Positions 7,847 to 17,910 are shown, counted from the stretch's first letter. The stretch is 64,000 bases of DNA from Streptomyces sp. NRRL F-5135 (GCF_000719775.1 NZ_JOHR01000013.1:62001-126000), one strand, 5' to 3'. Notes: generated by a model not told the origin, from the sequence alone. A program made the numbers and translations.

Positions 7847-9130
7847 TCAGTTCCGTACGTGCTGCCCGGCGTGGGCGGCCGCGCGGCCCGACGCGGGTGC
7901 GGGGGAAGCCGGGGCCGGGGTGGCCGTGTACCGCTCCCAACCGCCCTTGGGCGCCTGCCCGACACGGAGAGCGCGCAGCTTGTCCAGGGTCTTCGGGTCC
8001 TGTGCGTCGAGCCAGTCGACGAGTTGGCGGAACGAGACGCACCGCACGTCCTTCTGCCCGCAGACCGCCTTCATCGTTTCCTCGATCGCGCGCATGTACG
8101 TGCCGCCGTTCCAGGATTCGAAGTGGTTTCCGATGATCAGGGGGGCGCGATTCCCCTTGTAGGCGCGGTCGAAGGCCTGGAGCAGGCCGTCCCGCATCTG
8201 GTCTCCCCAGTACTCGTGCTGCGAAGGATCGCCGCTGGCGGTGCCGGACTGGTTGTACATGAAGTTGTAGTCCATGGAGAGCGTCTCGAAATCACGGCCC
8301 GGCACCGGGACCAACTGCAGGGGGATGTCCCAGAGGCCGTCCTTCTTCTTCGGCCAGACCTGGTTGCCGATACCGCTGGAGTCGTAACGGAAGCCCATCG
8401 TCCGCGCGGCCCGCATCATGTTCTTCTGCCCTTCCAGGCAGGGGGTTCGGCCGCCGATCATCTCCTTGTCGTAGTCGAAGGGCAACGGCGGCTCGTTGTT
8501 CAGACCCGCATTGGTCTTCCAGTTCTTCACAAAGGACTTGGCCTGTTTGATCTCGCTCTGCCACTCCCCGACGGACCACTGTCCGACACCGCCCTCCTTC
8601 CCGCAGAAGTGACCGTTGAAGTGCGTGCCGATCTCACTGCCGTCCCGCCACGCTCCGCGCAGCTCCCGCAGCGTGTTCTTGATCCCGTCGAGGTCGTTGA
8701 AGCCGATGTCGGAGCTGCCGCGCGGGTGCTGGGGCGGCTCGTACAGCGATGCCTTCTCCTCCGGGAGCAGGTAGACACCACTGAGGAAGTACGTCATCGA
8801 CACGTCGTACTTCTTTCCCACCTCCCGGAAGTGGGAGAAGAGTTTCTGGCTGTCCTCGCCCGCGCCGTCCCACGAGAACACCACGAACTGCGGTGGTTTC
8901 CGGCCCGGCTCGAGGCGTGCCTGTTCGGCACGGTGCGGCTGCGGGCCGGTGTACGCCGTCGAGCCGTCGCCGATGAGCCGGACGACGTTCTTCGGTGCCC
9001 CGTGTGCCCCTTTGGCGCCATGGGCACCCGCACGTCTTTCCGGGGAGCCGGAACCGGAGCATCCGGCGACACCGATGGCGAGCGCCGTGACGGCGGCACC
9101 GAGAGCGACTCTGTTCGTGGCGGCCAGCAT
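7847..9130 (-). CDS. Secreted lipoprotein, polysaccharide deacetylase-like
   Basis: Predicted lipoprotein of 427 aa. The N-terminus has a hydrophobic stretch ending in the lipobox IGVAGC near residue 24. The mature part contains FVVFSWDGAGED, where the Asp sits where polysaccharide deacetylases bind metal, then SMTYFLSGVYLLP and EIGTHFNGHFCG, which resembles the HxxxH metal site of NodB-type deacetylases. The C-terminal 30 residues are Ala/Pro-rich. From context the enzyme would act on cell-wall or extracellular polymer. The catalytic pattern is only partly canonical, so activity is not assured. A purine-rich stretch (GAAGAGGG) about 8 nt before the ATG at 9130 serves as ribosome-binding site. 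Confidence 0.8.
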   Translation of the reverse strand: MLAATNRVALGAAVTALAIGVAGCSGSGSPERRAGAHGAKGAHGAPKNVVRLIGDGSTAYTGPQPHRAEQARLEPGRKPPQFVVFSWDGAGEDSQKLFSHFREVGKKYDVSMTYFLSGVYLLPEEKASLYEPPQHPRGSSDIGFNDLDGIKNTLRELRGAWRDGSEIGTHFNGHFCGKEGGVGQWSVGEWQSEIKQAKSFVKNWKTNAGLNNEPPLPFDYDKEMIGGRTPCLEGQKNMMRAARTMGFRYDSSGIGNQVWPKKKDGLWDIPLQLVPVPGRDFETLSMDYNFMYNQSGTASGDPSQHEYWGDQMRDGLLQAFDRAYKGNRAPLIIGNHFESWNGGTYMRAIEETMKAVCGQKDVRCVSFRQLVDWLDAQDPKTLDKLRALRVGQAPKGGWERYTATPAPASPAPASGRAAAHAGQHVRN

Positions 9131-9651
9131 CCGCGCACCCTCTTCCTTCGAGTTCTCGTACCGAAGTGCCGGGCGGCGGCGATCCGGCCGGCGCCGAGCG
9201 CCGACAACGTCCCATTAGGACTGAAGATATGAATAAACGACAAGCCGTATGAAATTACTAATCACTACCATGGGTGAATAACTACGCCATTTACCCCGAA
9301 CATCCCACCAAAGCCTTTACCCTCCATTACGATTCATTTACCGATTCTTGAATCAGCCAAGGAAGCGCGCCGCTCCAGGCGGCGCCGCGCGCGAGGTGGC
9401 GTACGGGTCGCGGACGTGGCCCAGCCGGTCGCGCGCCTGAACCGCCCCCGCGCCCCGTCCGTGAGAGTGTGTGCCCCCTTCCCCCGCGCCCCGGGGGAGC
9501 GGGCCGCCCTCCGCCGGACCGGGCGTCACCTCAGAGGGCGCGCCGTGCCATACAGGTCTAAACCAATTTTCCGGAAGACCCCTTGTCACCCGGCCACTCG
9601 ACTGATGAGCTGGCCAGGGACACATAGGACGCCCTGGGAAAGGGAGATGTC
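9131..9651. promoter_or_regulatory. Intergenic region upstream of acsA, AT-rich in its first half
   Basis: These 521 nt separate the divergent deacetylase and acsA genes. Positions about 9220-9355 are strikingly AT-rich for this genome (GAATAAACG, GAAATTACTAATC, GATTCATTTACC), which suggests an extended promoter region for the minus-strand lipoprotein gene. The acsA-proximal half carries a candidate DasR site at 9552-9567. No protein gene is seen. Confidence 0.5.
9552..9567. promoter_or_regulatory. Candidate DasR-responsive element (dre)
   Basis: The 16-mer ACAGGTCTAAACCAAT matches 13 of 16 positions of the dre consensus as I remember it (ACTGGTCTAGACCACT). The inner GGTCTA-ACC core is intact. 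It lies 85 nt upstream of the acsA GTG. DasR is the GntR-family N-acetylglucosamine regulator of Streptomyces; control of acetyl-CoA synthetase by amino-sugar status would be plausible. Confidence 0.45.
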
Positions 9652-11607
9652 GTGAGCAAAGAAAGCCTGGCCAACCTGCTCAAGGAGGAGCGGCGGTTCG
9701 CACCACCGGCCGAACTCGCCGCGCACGCCAATGTGACGGCGGAGGCGTACGACCGGGCCGCGGCGGACAGGCTTGGTTTCTGGGCCGAGCAGGCGAGGCG
9801 GCTCACCTGGGCCACCGAGCCGACCGAGGTCCTGGACTGGTCCAACCCACCGTTCGCGAAGTGGTTCGCCGACGGCGAGCTGAACGTCGCCTACAACTGC
9901 GTCGACCGCCATGTGGAAGCCGGTCACGGCGACCGGGTCGCGATTCATTTCGAGGGCGAGCCCGGCGACAGCCGCTCGATCACCTACGCGGACCTGAAGG
10001 ACGAAGTCTCCCGCGCCGCCAACGCGCTCACCGAACTCGGCGTCCGCAAGGGGGACCGGGTCGCGGTCTACCTGCCGATGATTCCCGAGGCCGCGATCAC
10101 CATGCTGGCCTGCGCGCGGATCGGGGCCACCCACTCCGTCGTGTTCGGCGGCTTCTCCGCCGACGCGGTCGCCTCCCGTATCCAGGACGCCGACGCCAAG
10201 CTGGTCATCACCGCCGACGGCGGCTACCGGCGGGGCAAGCCCAGTGCCCTGAAGCCCGCCATCGACGCTGCCGTCGCCAAGTGCCCGCAGGTCGAGCGGG
10301 TGCTGGTGGTCCGTCGTACAGGCCAGGAGACCGCGTTCGACGAGGCACGGGACGTGTGGTGGCACGACATCGTGGGCCGGCAGTCGGCGGAGCACACCCC
10401 GGAGGCGTTCGGCGCCGAGCACCCGCTCTTCATCCTCTACACCTCGGGGACGACGGGTAAGCCCAAGGGCATCCTGCACACCTCGGGCGGCTATCTCACC
10501 CAGGTCGCCTACACCCACCACGCCGTCTTCGACCTCAAGCCGGAGACGGACGTGTACTGGTGCACGGCCGACGTCGGCTGGGTCACCGGCCACTCGTACC
10601 TCGTGTACGGCCCGCTCGCCAACGGCGCGACCCAGGTCATGTACGAGGGCACCCCCGACACCCCGCACCAGGGCCGGTTCTGGGAGATCGTCCAGAAGTA
10701 CGGGGTGACGATCCTCTACACCGCGCCGACCGCGATCCGTACGTTCATGAAGTGGGGCGACGACATCCCCGCCAAGTTCGACCTCGGCTCGCTGCGCGTG
10801 CTGGGCTCGGTCGGCGAGCCGATCAACCCCGAGGCGTGGATCTGGTACCGGGAGAACATCGGCGCGGGCAAGGCCCCGGTCGTGGACACCTGGTGGCAGA
10901 CCGAGACCGGCGCCATGATGATCTCCCCGCTGCCCGGCGTGACGGAGACCAAGCCGGGCGCGGCACAGCGCGTCCTGCCGGGTATCTCGGCGACGGTGGT
11001 GGACGACGAGGCCAACGAGGTGCCGAACGGAGGCGGCGGCTACCTGGTGCTGACCGAGCCGTGGCCCGCGATGCTGCGTACGATCTGGGGCGACGACCAG
11101 CGGTTCGTCGACACGTACTGGTCCCGTTTCGAGGGCGCGTACTTCGCCGGGGACGGCGCCAAGAAGGACGACGACGGAGACATCTGGCTGCTCGGCAGGG
11201 TCGACGACGTGATGCTGGTCTCCGGCCACAACATCTCGACCACCGAGGTCGAGTCCGCCCTGGTCTCCAACCCCAAGGTCGCCGAGGCCGCGGTCGTCGG
11301 AGCGGCCGACGAGACCACCGGGCAGGCCATCGTCGCGTTCGTCATCCTGCGCGGCAGCGCCACGGTCGACGACGGGCTCGTGGCGGAGCTGCGCGACCAC
11401 GTCGGGTCCGCCCTCGGCCCCATCGCCAAGCCCCAGCGGATCCTGCCGGTCGCGGAGCTGCCGAAGACCCGTTCCGGCAAGATCATGCGGCGCCTCCTGC
11501 GCGATGTCGCCGAGAACCGCGAGCTCGGTGATGTCACCACCCTCACCGACTCGTCCGTCATGAAGCTCATCCAGAGCCAGCTGCCGTCGGCGGCGAGCGA
11601 GGACTGA
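9652..11607 (+). CDS. acsA: Acetyl-CoA synthetase
   Basis: AMP-forming acetate:CoA ligase (651 aa), cytosolic; activates acetate to acetyl-AMP and then acetyl-CoA. ANL-superfamily motifs are in order: the P-loop-like [11 protein letters not shown] (about 265), the [15 protein letters not shown] core, the WWQTETG motif (about 420), the [13 protein letters not shown] hinge (about 521), and the C-terminal catalytic lysine in [13 protein letters not shown] (about 610). PKTRSGK is also the classical target of reversible Lys acetylation. Length is normal for the family. It starts with GTG at 9652 behind AAAGGGAG. A strong hairpin follows the stop. Confidence 0.97.
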   Translation: MSKESLANLLKEERRFAPPAELAAHANVTAEAYDRAAADRLGFWAEQARRLTWATEPTEVLDWSNPPFAKWFADGELNVAYNCVDRHVEAGHGDRVAIHFEGEPGDSRSITYADLKDEVSRAANALTELGVRKGDRVAVYLPMIPEAAITMLACARIGATHSVVFGGFSADAVASRIQDADAKLVITADGGYRRGKPSALKPAIDAAVAKCPQVERVLVVRRTGQETAFDEARDVWWHDIVGRQSAEHTPEAFGAEHPLFILYTSGTTGKPKGILHTSGGYLTQVAYTHHAVFDLKPETDVYWCTADVGWVTGHSYLVYGPLANGATQVMYEGTPDTPHQGRFWEIVQKYGVTILYTAPTAIRTFMKWGDDIPAKFDLGSLRVLGSVGEPINPEAWIWYRENIGAGKAPVVDTWWQTETGAMMISPLPGVTETKPGAAQRVLPGISATVVDDEANEVPNGGGGYLVLTEPWPAMLRTIWGDDQRFVDTYWSRFEGAYFAGDGAKKDDDGDIWLLGRVDDVMLVSGHNISTTEVESALVSNPKVAEAAVVGAADETTGQAIVAFVILRGSATVDDGLVAELRDHVGSALGPIAKPQRILPVAELPKTRSGKIMRRLLRDVAENRELGDVTTLTDSSVMKLIQSQLPSAASED

Positions 11608-11630
11608 GCGGCCCGGCCCCTCCGGGGGTC

Positions 11631-11669
11631 GAGGGGGTGTCCGGCACGACGCGCGCCGGGCGCCCCCTC
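11631..11669 (+). terminator. acsA transcription terminator
   Basis: The 15-nt arms 11631-11645 and 11655-11669 pair fully (two G-U pairs) around a 9-nt loop, 24 nt after the acsA stop. There is no T-run, as is usual in Streptomyces. Confidence 0.7.
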
Positions 11670-11858
11670 GGGAAGCGTCACTTCCGGTCCCGGACCGGGG
11701 GCTCCCCCGTCCGTCGAAGATCACCCTGAGCGGTTGTCCGACGTCGCGGGTAGGGTGAGTTCCACGTCAACAACTCAACAAGACGTTCAGGGTGCGCCGG
11801 GAAGTCTGGTCGGCATGTGGTAAGTCGTGTCCGCCTACCGGCCAGGAGGTCTCCGCCC

Positions 11859-13298
11859 GTGCCCGCTCCCGTCCCCCCCGCTCGTAAGGCCGCTGCCTCC
11901 GGCCGTAAGTTCCTCGGCCGCCTGCCGCTGCCCGAACGGACCTATCTCGCGGACGCGCTCCGTACCGAAACCGTCGGCGGGGTACTTCTCCTCATCGCCG
12001 CCGTCGCCGCCCTGATATGGGCGAACACCCCGTTGAGCGGCAGCTATGAAGCCGTACGCGACTTCCACGCCGGTCCCGGCGCGCTGGGGCTCGACCTCTC
12101 CGTGCAGCACTGGGCGGCCGACGGCCTGCTCGCCGTCTTCTTCTTCGTCGCCGGCATCGAGCTCAAACGCGAACTGGTCGCCGGAGAGCTGCGCGACCCC
12201 AAGGCCGCGGCCCTCCCCGTCGTAGCGGCGCTCTCCGGCATGGTCATGCCCGCGCTCATCTACGTGCTGGTCAACAGCCTCGGCGGGGGATCGCTCGGCG
12301 GCTGGGCCGTCCCGGTCGCCACCGACATCGCCTTCGCGCTCGCCGTCCTCGCCGTGATCGGCACCTCGCTGCCCTCCGCGCTGCGCGCCTTCCTGCTCAC
12401 CCTCGCCGTCGTCGACGACCTCTTCGCGATCCTGATCATCGCCGTCTTCTTCACCGGGGAGCTGAACTTCGCGGCGCTCGGCGGCGCCTTCCTCGGCCTT
12501 GCCCTCTTCTGGCTGTTGCAGCGCAAGGAGGTGCGTGGCTGGTACGTGTACGTCCCGCTGGCCCTCGTCATCTGGGGCCTGATGTACAACAGCGGTGTCC
12601 ACGCCACCATCGCCGGTGTCGCGATGGGCCTCATGCTGCGTTGTGTACGGCGCGAGCACGAGGACCGTTCGCCCGGGGAGCGCATCGAACACCTGGTGCG
12701 CCCGCTGTCGGCCGGGCTCGCCGTACCGCTGTTCGCCCTCTTCTCCGCGGGCGTCTCGGTCTCCGGAAGCGCGCTCGCCGGCGTCTTCACCCGGCCGGAG
12801 ACGCTCGGCGTGGTCCTCGGGCTGGTGGTCGGCAAGGCGGTCGGCATCTTCGGCGGTACCTGGCTGGCCGCGCGCTTCACCAAGGCCGAACTCAACGAGG
12901 ACCTCTCCTGGCCCGATGTCCTCGCCCTCGCCGCGCTCGCCGGAATCGGCTTCACGGTCTCCCTGCTCATCGCCGAGCTGGCCTTCACCTCCGACCCCGT
13001 CCTCACCGACGAGGTGAAGGCCGCCGTGCTGGCGGGCTCCCTGATCGCCGCCGTCCTCGCGACGGTCCTGCTGAAGCTCCGGGTCCGTACCTACCGCGCG
13101 CTGTACGAGGAGGAGGAGCGCGACGAGGACCAGGACGGTGTCCCGGACGTCTATGAACAGGACGATCCCGGGTACCACCTGCGCATGGCCGAGCTGTACG
13201 AGGCGAAGGCCGCGGAGCACCGGGCCCGTGCCGCGGAACGCCGCCGGCTGGCGGAACACGCGGGGCCGTCGCACGATGACGACGACAGTCCGGCATGA
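11859..13298 (+). CDS. nhaA: Na+/H+ antiporter NhaA
   Basis: Integral-membrane sodium/proton antiporter of 479 aa. About 11-12 membrane segments are visible. The key NhaA motifs are VATDIAFALAVLAVIG (the TM4 Asp region) and LAVVDDLFAILIIA with the paired TM5 Asp residues, then GIGFTVSLLIAELAF near the end. A hydrophilic, charged C-terminal tail of about 60 residues (EEEERDEDQDGVPDVYEQD onward) is an actinobacterial extension. The GTG at 11859 is preferred because AGGAGGT lies about 8 nt upstream; an in-frame ATG at 11817 would add 14 basic residues. It is followed closely by the holin-like gene. Confidence 0.95.
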   Translation: MPAPVPPARKAAASGRKFLGRLPLPERTYLADALRTETVGGVLLLIAAVAALIWANTPLSGSYEAVRDFHAGPGALGLDLSVQHWAADGLLAVFFFVAGIELKRELVAGELRDPKAAALPVVAALSGMVMPALIYVLVNSLGGGSLGGWAVPVATDIAFALAVLAVIGTSLPSALRAFLLTLAVVDDLFAILIIAVFFTGELNFAALGGAFLGLALFWLLQRKEVRGWYVYVPLALVIWGLMYNSGVHATIAGVAMGLMLRCVRREHEDRSPGERIEHLVRPLSAGLAVPLFALFSAGVSVSGSALAGVFTRPETLGVVLGLVVGKAVGIFGGTWLAARFTKAELNEDLSWPDVLALAALAGIGFTVSLLIAELAFTSDPVLTDEVKAAVLAGSLIAAVLATVLLKLRVRTYRALYEEEERDEDQDGVPDVYEQDDPGYHLRMAELYEAKAAEHRARAAERRRLAEHAGPSHDDDDSPA

Positions 13299-13364
13299 TC
13301 TGACCACGGACCGATGGTCGAGCAGAGATCTATGGTCGAGCAGAGCGAGAAGAGGGAGTCACCG

Positions 13365-13859
13365 ATGAGCGACCCCGGCAGGCACGGCGCCGACACCGTC
13401 AGGACCGGCACGGTGGTCGAGCCCGTCAGTAGCGACCGCACCATCGGACAGCTGGTCGCCACCGCGACCGCCGAGATGTCCGCCCTGGTGCACGACGAGA
13501 TCGCCCTGGCCAAGGCCGAGCTGCGCCAGGACGTCAAGCGCGGCGCGTCCGGCGGCGCGGCCATCAGCATCGCCGGTGTCCTCGCCCTGTTCTCGCTGCC
13601 GGTGTTCAGCTTCGCCGCCGCCTACGGGATCCACAACCTCGGGCTGGGTCTCGCCTGGTCCTTCCTGATCGTGGGCGGGGCCTACCTGGTGCTCGCGGGG
13701 GTGCTCGCGCTGCTCGCGAGGAGCAAGTTCAAGAAGGTCAAGAAGCCGGAGAAGAGCATCGCCTCCGCCAGGCAGACGGCGGCCGTGCTCCAGAACGCGA
13801 AACCGCATCCGCGCGAGGGCCAGGACAACGGCCGGACTGTGGCACGCTCGTCCACATGA
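13365..13859 (+). CDS. Actinobacterial phage-holin-family (DUF1469-like) membrane protein
   Basis: Small membrane protein of 164 aa. The N-terminal part contains IGQLVATATAEMSALVHDEIALAKAELRQD, the amphipathic helix typical of the family, then two hydrophobic segments (about residues 69-94 and 103-122) and a basic tail KKVKKPEK. Despite the family name these are chromosomal proteins with no prophage nearby. The ATG at 13365 has GAGGGAG about 5 nt upstream. Its stop overlaps the next ATG (ATGA), so it is coupled to the hydrolase gene. Function unknown. Confidence 0.8.
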   Translation: MSDPGRHGADTVRTGTVVEPVSSDRTIGQLVATATAEMSALVHDEIALAKAELRQDVKRGASGGAAISIAGVLALFSLPVFSFAAAYGIHNLGLGLAWSFLIVGGAYLVLAGVLALLARSKFKKVKKPEKSIASARQTAAVLQNAKPHPREGQDNGRTVARSST

Positions 13860-14887
13860 CCGCCCCTGACTCCGACCGGCCGGACAGCACACCCCCGGAC
13901 CGGTCGACGCCCCCGGCCCCGTCGGTCCCCTCGGGATCGTCGGCGTCCCCGGGCCCCTCCGCGCCCGGCGCGACGACGCCCGCCTCGGCCGTACGCCTCG
14001 ACGGGCCGTGGACCCACCGCGATGTGGCGGCCAACGGCGCGCGCTTCCACATCGCCGAGATGGGTGACGGCCCCCTGGTACTGCTGCTGCACGGCTTCCC
14101 GCAGTTCTGGTGGACCTGGCGACACCAGCTGCCGGCCCTGGCGGAGGCCGGTTATCGCGCGGTGGCGATGGACCTGCGCGGCGTCGGCGGCAGCGACCGT
14201 ACGCCTCGCGGTTACGACCCCGCCAACCTGGCCCTCGACATCACCGGCGTGGTCCGTTCGCTCGGTGAGCCCGACGCGGCGCTCGTCGGCCATGACCTGG
14301 GCGGCTACCTCGCCTGGACGGCGGCGGTGATGCGTCCCAAGCTGGTGCGCCGGCTCGCCGTGACCTCGATGCCGCACCCGCGCCGCTGGCGCTCGGCGAT
14401 GCTCTCCGACTTCGCGCAGAGCCGGGCCGGGTCGTACATCTGGGGCTTCCAGCGGCCGTGGCTGCCGGAGCGTCAGCTGATCGCGGACGACGCGGCGCTG
14501 GTGGGGCGGCTGATCCGGGACTGGTCGGGGCCGAAGCTCCCCGACGACGAGGCGGTCGAGGTGTACCGACGCGCCATGACCATCCCGTCGACCGCGCACT
14601 GCTCGATCGAGCCGTACCGCTGGATGGTGCGTTCGATGGCACGCCCCGACGGCGTCCAGTTCAACCGGCGCATGAAACGTCCAGTGCGGGTGCCCACGCT
14701 CCAGCTCCACGGGTCGCTCGATCCGGCGATGCGGACGCGCAGCACGGCGGGGTCGGCAGAGTACGTGGAGGCGCCGTACCGCTGGCGGCTGTTCGACGGG
14801 CTGGGGCACTTCCCGCACGAGGAGGACCCGGTCTCCTTCTCCTCGGAGCTCATCCACTGGTTGAAGGACCCCGAGCCGGACCGCTGA
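13856..14887 (+). CDS. Alpha/beta hydrolase, epoxide hydrolase-like
   Basis: Cytosolic alpha/beta-fold hydrolase of 343 aa with a 40-residue Pro/Ser/Thr-rich N-terminal tail. The oxyanion loop is LLHGFPQFWWTWRHQ. The nucleophile elbow is VGHDLGGY, with Asp rather than Ser as the nucleophile, which places it among epoxide hydrolases or haloalkane dehalogenases. The catalytic His lies in GLGHFPHEEDP near the C-terminus. The start overlaps the previous stop by 4 nt. Confidence 0.88.
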   Translation: MTAPDSDRPDSTPPDRSTPPAPSVPSGSSASPGPSAPGATTPASAVRLDGPWTHRDVAANGARFHIAEMGDGPLVLLLHGFPQFWWTWRHQLPALAEAGYRAVAMDLRGVGGSDRTPRGYDPANLALDITGVVRSLGEPDAALVGHDLGGYLAWTAAVMRPKLVRRLAVTSMPHPRRWRSAMLSDFAQSRAGSYIWGFQRPWLPERQLIADDAALVGRLIRDWSGPKLPDDEAVEVYRRAMTIPSTAHCSIEPYRWMVRSMARPDGVQFNRRMKRPVRVPTLQLHGSLDPAMRTRSTAGSAEYVEAPYRWRLFDGLGHFPHEEDPVSFSSELIHWLKDPEPDR

Positions 14888-15443
14888 CAAGCCGACAAGC
14901 TGACAAGGGGTCGGCCTCCGGCCGCGAACCGACGGGGGCCACCACGGCGGCCGTGGGCCGCCTGGCCCCATGGCGTGAACGCTTGTCCTACGAACAGCCA
15001 ATTGCCGCCCGCATAGGCCAATTGGCCCTCCCTCTGGCGGTTACCGACCATGGGGCCCGGGAAACGTCGGGGTATGGGCTGGACGCACGACTACGGTGAC
15101 GCAGCAGCACGCAACCGCCGCTCGGCCTCTGCGCCGATCACCCACAAGAGGGGCGGTCCGGGAGACCAGCGAGACGATCCCCGGCTCGGTATTTCCCTCA
15201 TCATCCGCCGCAGGGCCCGCTGGGTGTCGGCACGGCTGCGTCATCAGCGTACGTAGCGCTTCCGCGAACGGTTGTCGGGTGTGTGCGACCGATTACCGCT
15301 GTGTTGTCGCCCGTTCGGGCCCGGTTGCCGCCGCCCGGGTTCCCGAGCGCTCGCGAGCGCGACGAGGTCACCACCTCTCGTGGGCGCCGCAGGTCGGCGA
15401 CGCCCACGACGAGCGGTGACGGCCTCGCCGCGCGCAGCCCGAG
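14888..15443. other. Long intergenic region between convergent genes
   Basis: This 556-nt stretch lies between the hydrolase and the MarP-like gene, which face each other. It has a perfect 14-bp palindrome at 15347-15360 (GCGCTCGCGAGCGC). The first part shows a short repeat of GACAAG (14886-14908). Open frames here have no domain-like sequence. A small RNA cannot be excluded. Confidence 0.35.
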
Positions 15444-16649
15444 CTACAGCGCGCACTGCTGGGTGTCGACCTGCTGGTTGGCCGCCCGGCCGAGCGTGAT
15501 GTCCTCGCGGATCTCGTCCGCCGTCAGCGCGTAGCCGGTCTGGGCGTCGTCCAGCGACCTCGCGAAGATCACTCCGTACACCTTGCCCTCCGGGGTGAGG
15601 AGCGGGCCGCCGGAGTTGCCCTGGCGCACGGTCGCGTAGAGGGAGTAGACATCGCGGCGCACCTCACCACGGCGGTAGATGTCGGGCCCGTTGGCGTCGA
15701 TACGGCCCCGAACGCGCGCGGAGCGCACGTCGTACGCCCCGTTCTCCGGGAACCCCGCGACGATCGCGCTGTCGGACGTCTTGGCGTCCGTGTCCGTGAA
15801 CTGGAGCGGGGTCGCGGGGAGGTTCGGCACGTCCAGCACGGCGATGTCGCGCTGCCAGTCGTAGAGGACGACCTTGGCGTCGTACAGCCGGCCTTCACCG
15901 CCTATCTGGACCGTGGGCTCCTCCACGCCGCCGACCACGTGCGCGTTGGTCATCACGCGGCGCTCGGAGAAGACGAAGCCGGTGCCTTCGAGGATCTTTC
16001 CGCAACTGGAGGCCGTGCCGACGACCTTGACGATGGACTTCTGGGCTCGGGCCGCGACCTCACTGCCCTCGAGCGCCGGGTCCGGCGGGCTGACCTCGGG
16101 GATGGGCTCGTTGGTGAAGGGGCTGAAGACCTGCGGGAGGCCGTTCTGGGCCAGGACGGACGAGAAGTCCGCGAACCAGGTGGACGCCTGGGTCGGCATC
16201 ACCCGCGAGACCCCTTCCAGCACCTGTGAACTGCGGACCTCCTTGCCGAGCGTGGGCAGCGGGGTCCCGGCGAGCGCGGAGCCGATCAGCCAGGCCACCA
16301 TCAGCATGGCCACGACATTGACCAGCGCCCCGCCGGTGGCGTCCAGGGCACGGGCGGGCGTCCAGGTGATGTGCCGGCGCAGCTTGTTGCCGAGGTGCGT
16401 GGTGAACGCCTGCCCGACCGAGGCGCAGACGATCACTATGACCACCGCGACGACGGCGGCCGTGGTGGAGACCTCGGAATTCTGAGTGATCTTCGCCCAG
16501 ACCATGGGCAGCAGGTAGATGGCGACGAGGCCGCCGCCGAGGAATCCGATCACCGACAGGATGCCGACGACGAAACCCTGGCGGTAGCCGACGATCGCGA
16601 ACCATACGGCGGCGAGCAGCAGCAAAATGTCCAGCACGTTCACCGTCAA
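15444..16649 (-). CDS. MarP-family membrane-anchored serine protease (CvpA domain plus trypsin-like domain)
   Basis: Protein of 401 aa with four N-terminal membrane helices (about residues 5-140, CvpA-like: DILLLLAAVWFAIVGYRQGF). An extracytoplasmic chymotrypsin-fold protease domain follows. The triad is visible as NAHVVGG (His), RDIAVLD (Asp) and QGNSGGPL (Ser). Two cysteines (SSCGK near residue 220 and the penultimate-region Cys) match the disulphide of the mycobacterial MarP protease, which is needed for acid and oxidative stress survival. An in-frame ATG at 16649 opens directly into the first helix. It faces the hydrolase across a long gap. Confidence 0.92.
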   Translation of the reverse strand: MTVNVLDILLLLAAVWFAIVGYRQGFVVGILSVIGFLGGGLVAIYLLPMVWAKITQNSEVSTTAAVVAVVIVIVCASVGQAFTTHLGNKLRRHITWTPARALDATGGALVNVVAMLMVAWLIGSALAGTPLPTLGKEVRSSQVLEGVSRVMPTQASTWFADFSSVLAQNGLPQVFSPFTNEPIPEVSPPDPALEGSEVAARAQKSIVKVVGTASSCGKILEGTGFVFSERRVMTNAHVVGGVEEPTVQIGGEGRLYDAKVVLYDWQRDIAVLDVPNLPATPLQFTDTDAKTSDSAIVAGFPENGAYDVRSARVRGRIDANGPDIYRRGEVRRDVYSLYATVRQGNSGGPLLTPEGKVYGVIFARSLDDAQTGYALTADEIREDITLGRAANQQVDTQQCAL

Positions 16650-16852
16650 TAGCCTCGCTTGCCTCGCGGATCGGTCTCCGGGTGCCTGGCCCCGGGGGCG
16701 GTACGAACACCCGTTACGGGTGGTCCCGGACGGATGGCCGGGTGGGGTCCGGCCCGGCCGAGCGGTGTCACCGGACCCGGACCCGGCGCCGTCGACGGGC
16801 CGCCCGTGTCACAGCCCCGGGCAGGGCGGGGATGAGCATGTGAGTCAGCCTG

Positions 16853-17569
16853 TCATGCCCGCCAGTCCAACGAGACGTGCCTGGCCCGGTCCCACGGCCG
16901 CTCCCACCCCGCGAAGTGCAGCAGACGGTCGATCACGCCGGCGGTGAACCCCCAGACCAGGGCCGAGGCGACAAGGAAGGCGGGGCCCTGGTGGCCTCTG
17001 GGGTGCAGGGCGGTCGCCCGGTTGGCGGGGTCCGTGAGGTCCGCCACGGGCACCGTGAAGACCCGGGCCGTCTCGGCCGGATCGACGACGCCGACAGGGC
17101 TGGGCCTGCGCCACCAGCCGAGCACGGGAGTCACCACGAATCCGCTCACCGGGATGTACAGCTTCGGCAGCACCGCGAAGAGCTGGACGCCCGACGGATC
17201 GAGGCCGGTTTCCTCCTCCGCCTCCCGCAGCGCGGCCCGCAGCGGCCCCGCTCCCTCCGGATCCCCGTCCTGCGGGTCGAGGGCGCCGCCGGGGAAGGAC
17301 GGCTGGCCCGCGTGCGAGCGCAGGCTGCCGGCCCGCTCCATGAGCAGCAGCTCCGGGCCCCGGTCGCCCTCGCCGAAGAGGATGAGCACGGCGGACTGCC
17401 GACCACCGCCGCCCGCCGGCGGCAGGAACCGGCTGAGCTGTTCCGGCTTCACGGTCCGCGCGGCGCGCACGACGGGCGCGAGCCAGTCGGGCAGCCCGTC
17501 GGCCGTGACAGTGACGGCACCGGCGACCTCTGCCGCGGGTCCGTCGTAAGTCTCTCCAGCGCACGTCAT
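16853..17569 (-). CDS. Nudix hydrolase, CoA pyrophosphatase (NudL/PCD1) type
   Basis: Protein of 238 aa. The Nudix box runs from GGALDPQDGD to LREAEEETGL (about residues 108-134) and fits GX5EX7REUXEEXGU with a small insertion. The PSFPGG segment ahead of it and the NPQTRA-like end match the CoA-pyrophosphatase subfamily, which hydrolyses CoA and derivatives to 3',5'-ADP and phosphopantetheine compounds. The ATG at 17569 has AGGGGTG about 4 nt upstream. It is probably cotranscribed with nth upstream, though 341 nt separate them. Confidence 0.88.
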   Translation of the reverse strand: MTCAGETYDGPAAEVAGAVTVTADGLPDWLAPVVRAARTVKPEQLSRFLPPAGGGGRQSAVLILFGEGDRGPELLLMERAGSLRSHAGQPSFPGGALDPQDGDPEGAGPLRAALREAEEETGLDPSGVQLFAVLPKLYIPVSGFVVTPVLGWWRRPSPVGVVDPAETARVFTVPVADLTDPANRATALHPRGHQGPAFLVASALVWGFTAGVIDRLLHFAGWERPWDRARHVSLDWRA

Positions 17570-17910
17570 AGGCACCCCTGTCGTACAACGCCTGACCCTA
17601 CAACGGCTGCCGTCCACCGGATCGTTCCGCCCGAGCGCGGCTCCACCGGCCGACTCCCCATCCGACTTCCCTCCTTCATGCCTTCATACGGCCCCGGTCC
17701 GGTCCGTGCTCACCGGCACGGTCCGAAGCCGCGTGTGTCCCGCGTGCGTCCCGTGTTCCTCCCGGGCCGCACGCCGGGCTGCCGCGTCCCTCCCCGCCGT
17801 ACGGGCTTCCCTCGGTGCATGTCCCGCGCGGCGGGATCTCATGCCGGGTCCTCGCTCCAGCCCCTCGCTCCGTGGCCTCGGGCCGTGACCTCGCCCCGTG
17901 GACTCGGGCC
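17570..17910. other. Intergenic region between nth and the Nudix gene
   Basis: This 341-nt GC-rich stretch has imperfect repeats of the type CCTCGCTCCGTGGCCTCGGG / CCTCGCCCCGTGGACTCGGG (about 17868-17908). No gene, riboswitch motif or strong terminator is recognised. Confidence 0.35.

Noticed and set aside
13365..13859. Prophage remnant suggested by the holin-family protein
   Set aside because: No other phage gene nearby. The family is a normal chromosomal gene in actinomycetes, coupled here to a hydrolase.
15347..15360. 14-bp GC palindrome as a replication or recombination site
   Set aside because: Short self-complementary GC runs are common in this genome, and nothing nearby supports a function.
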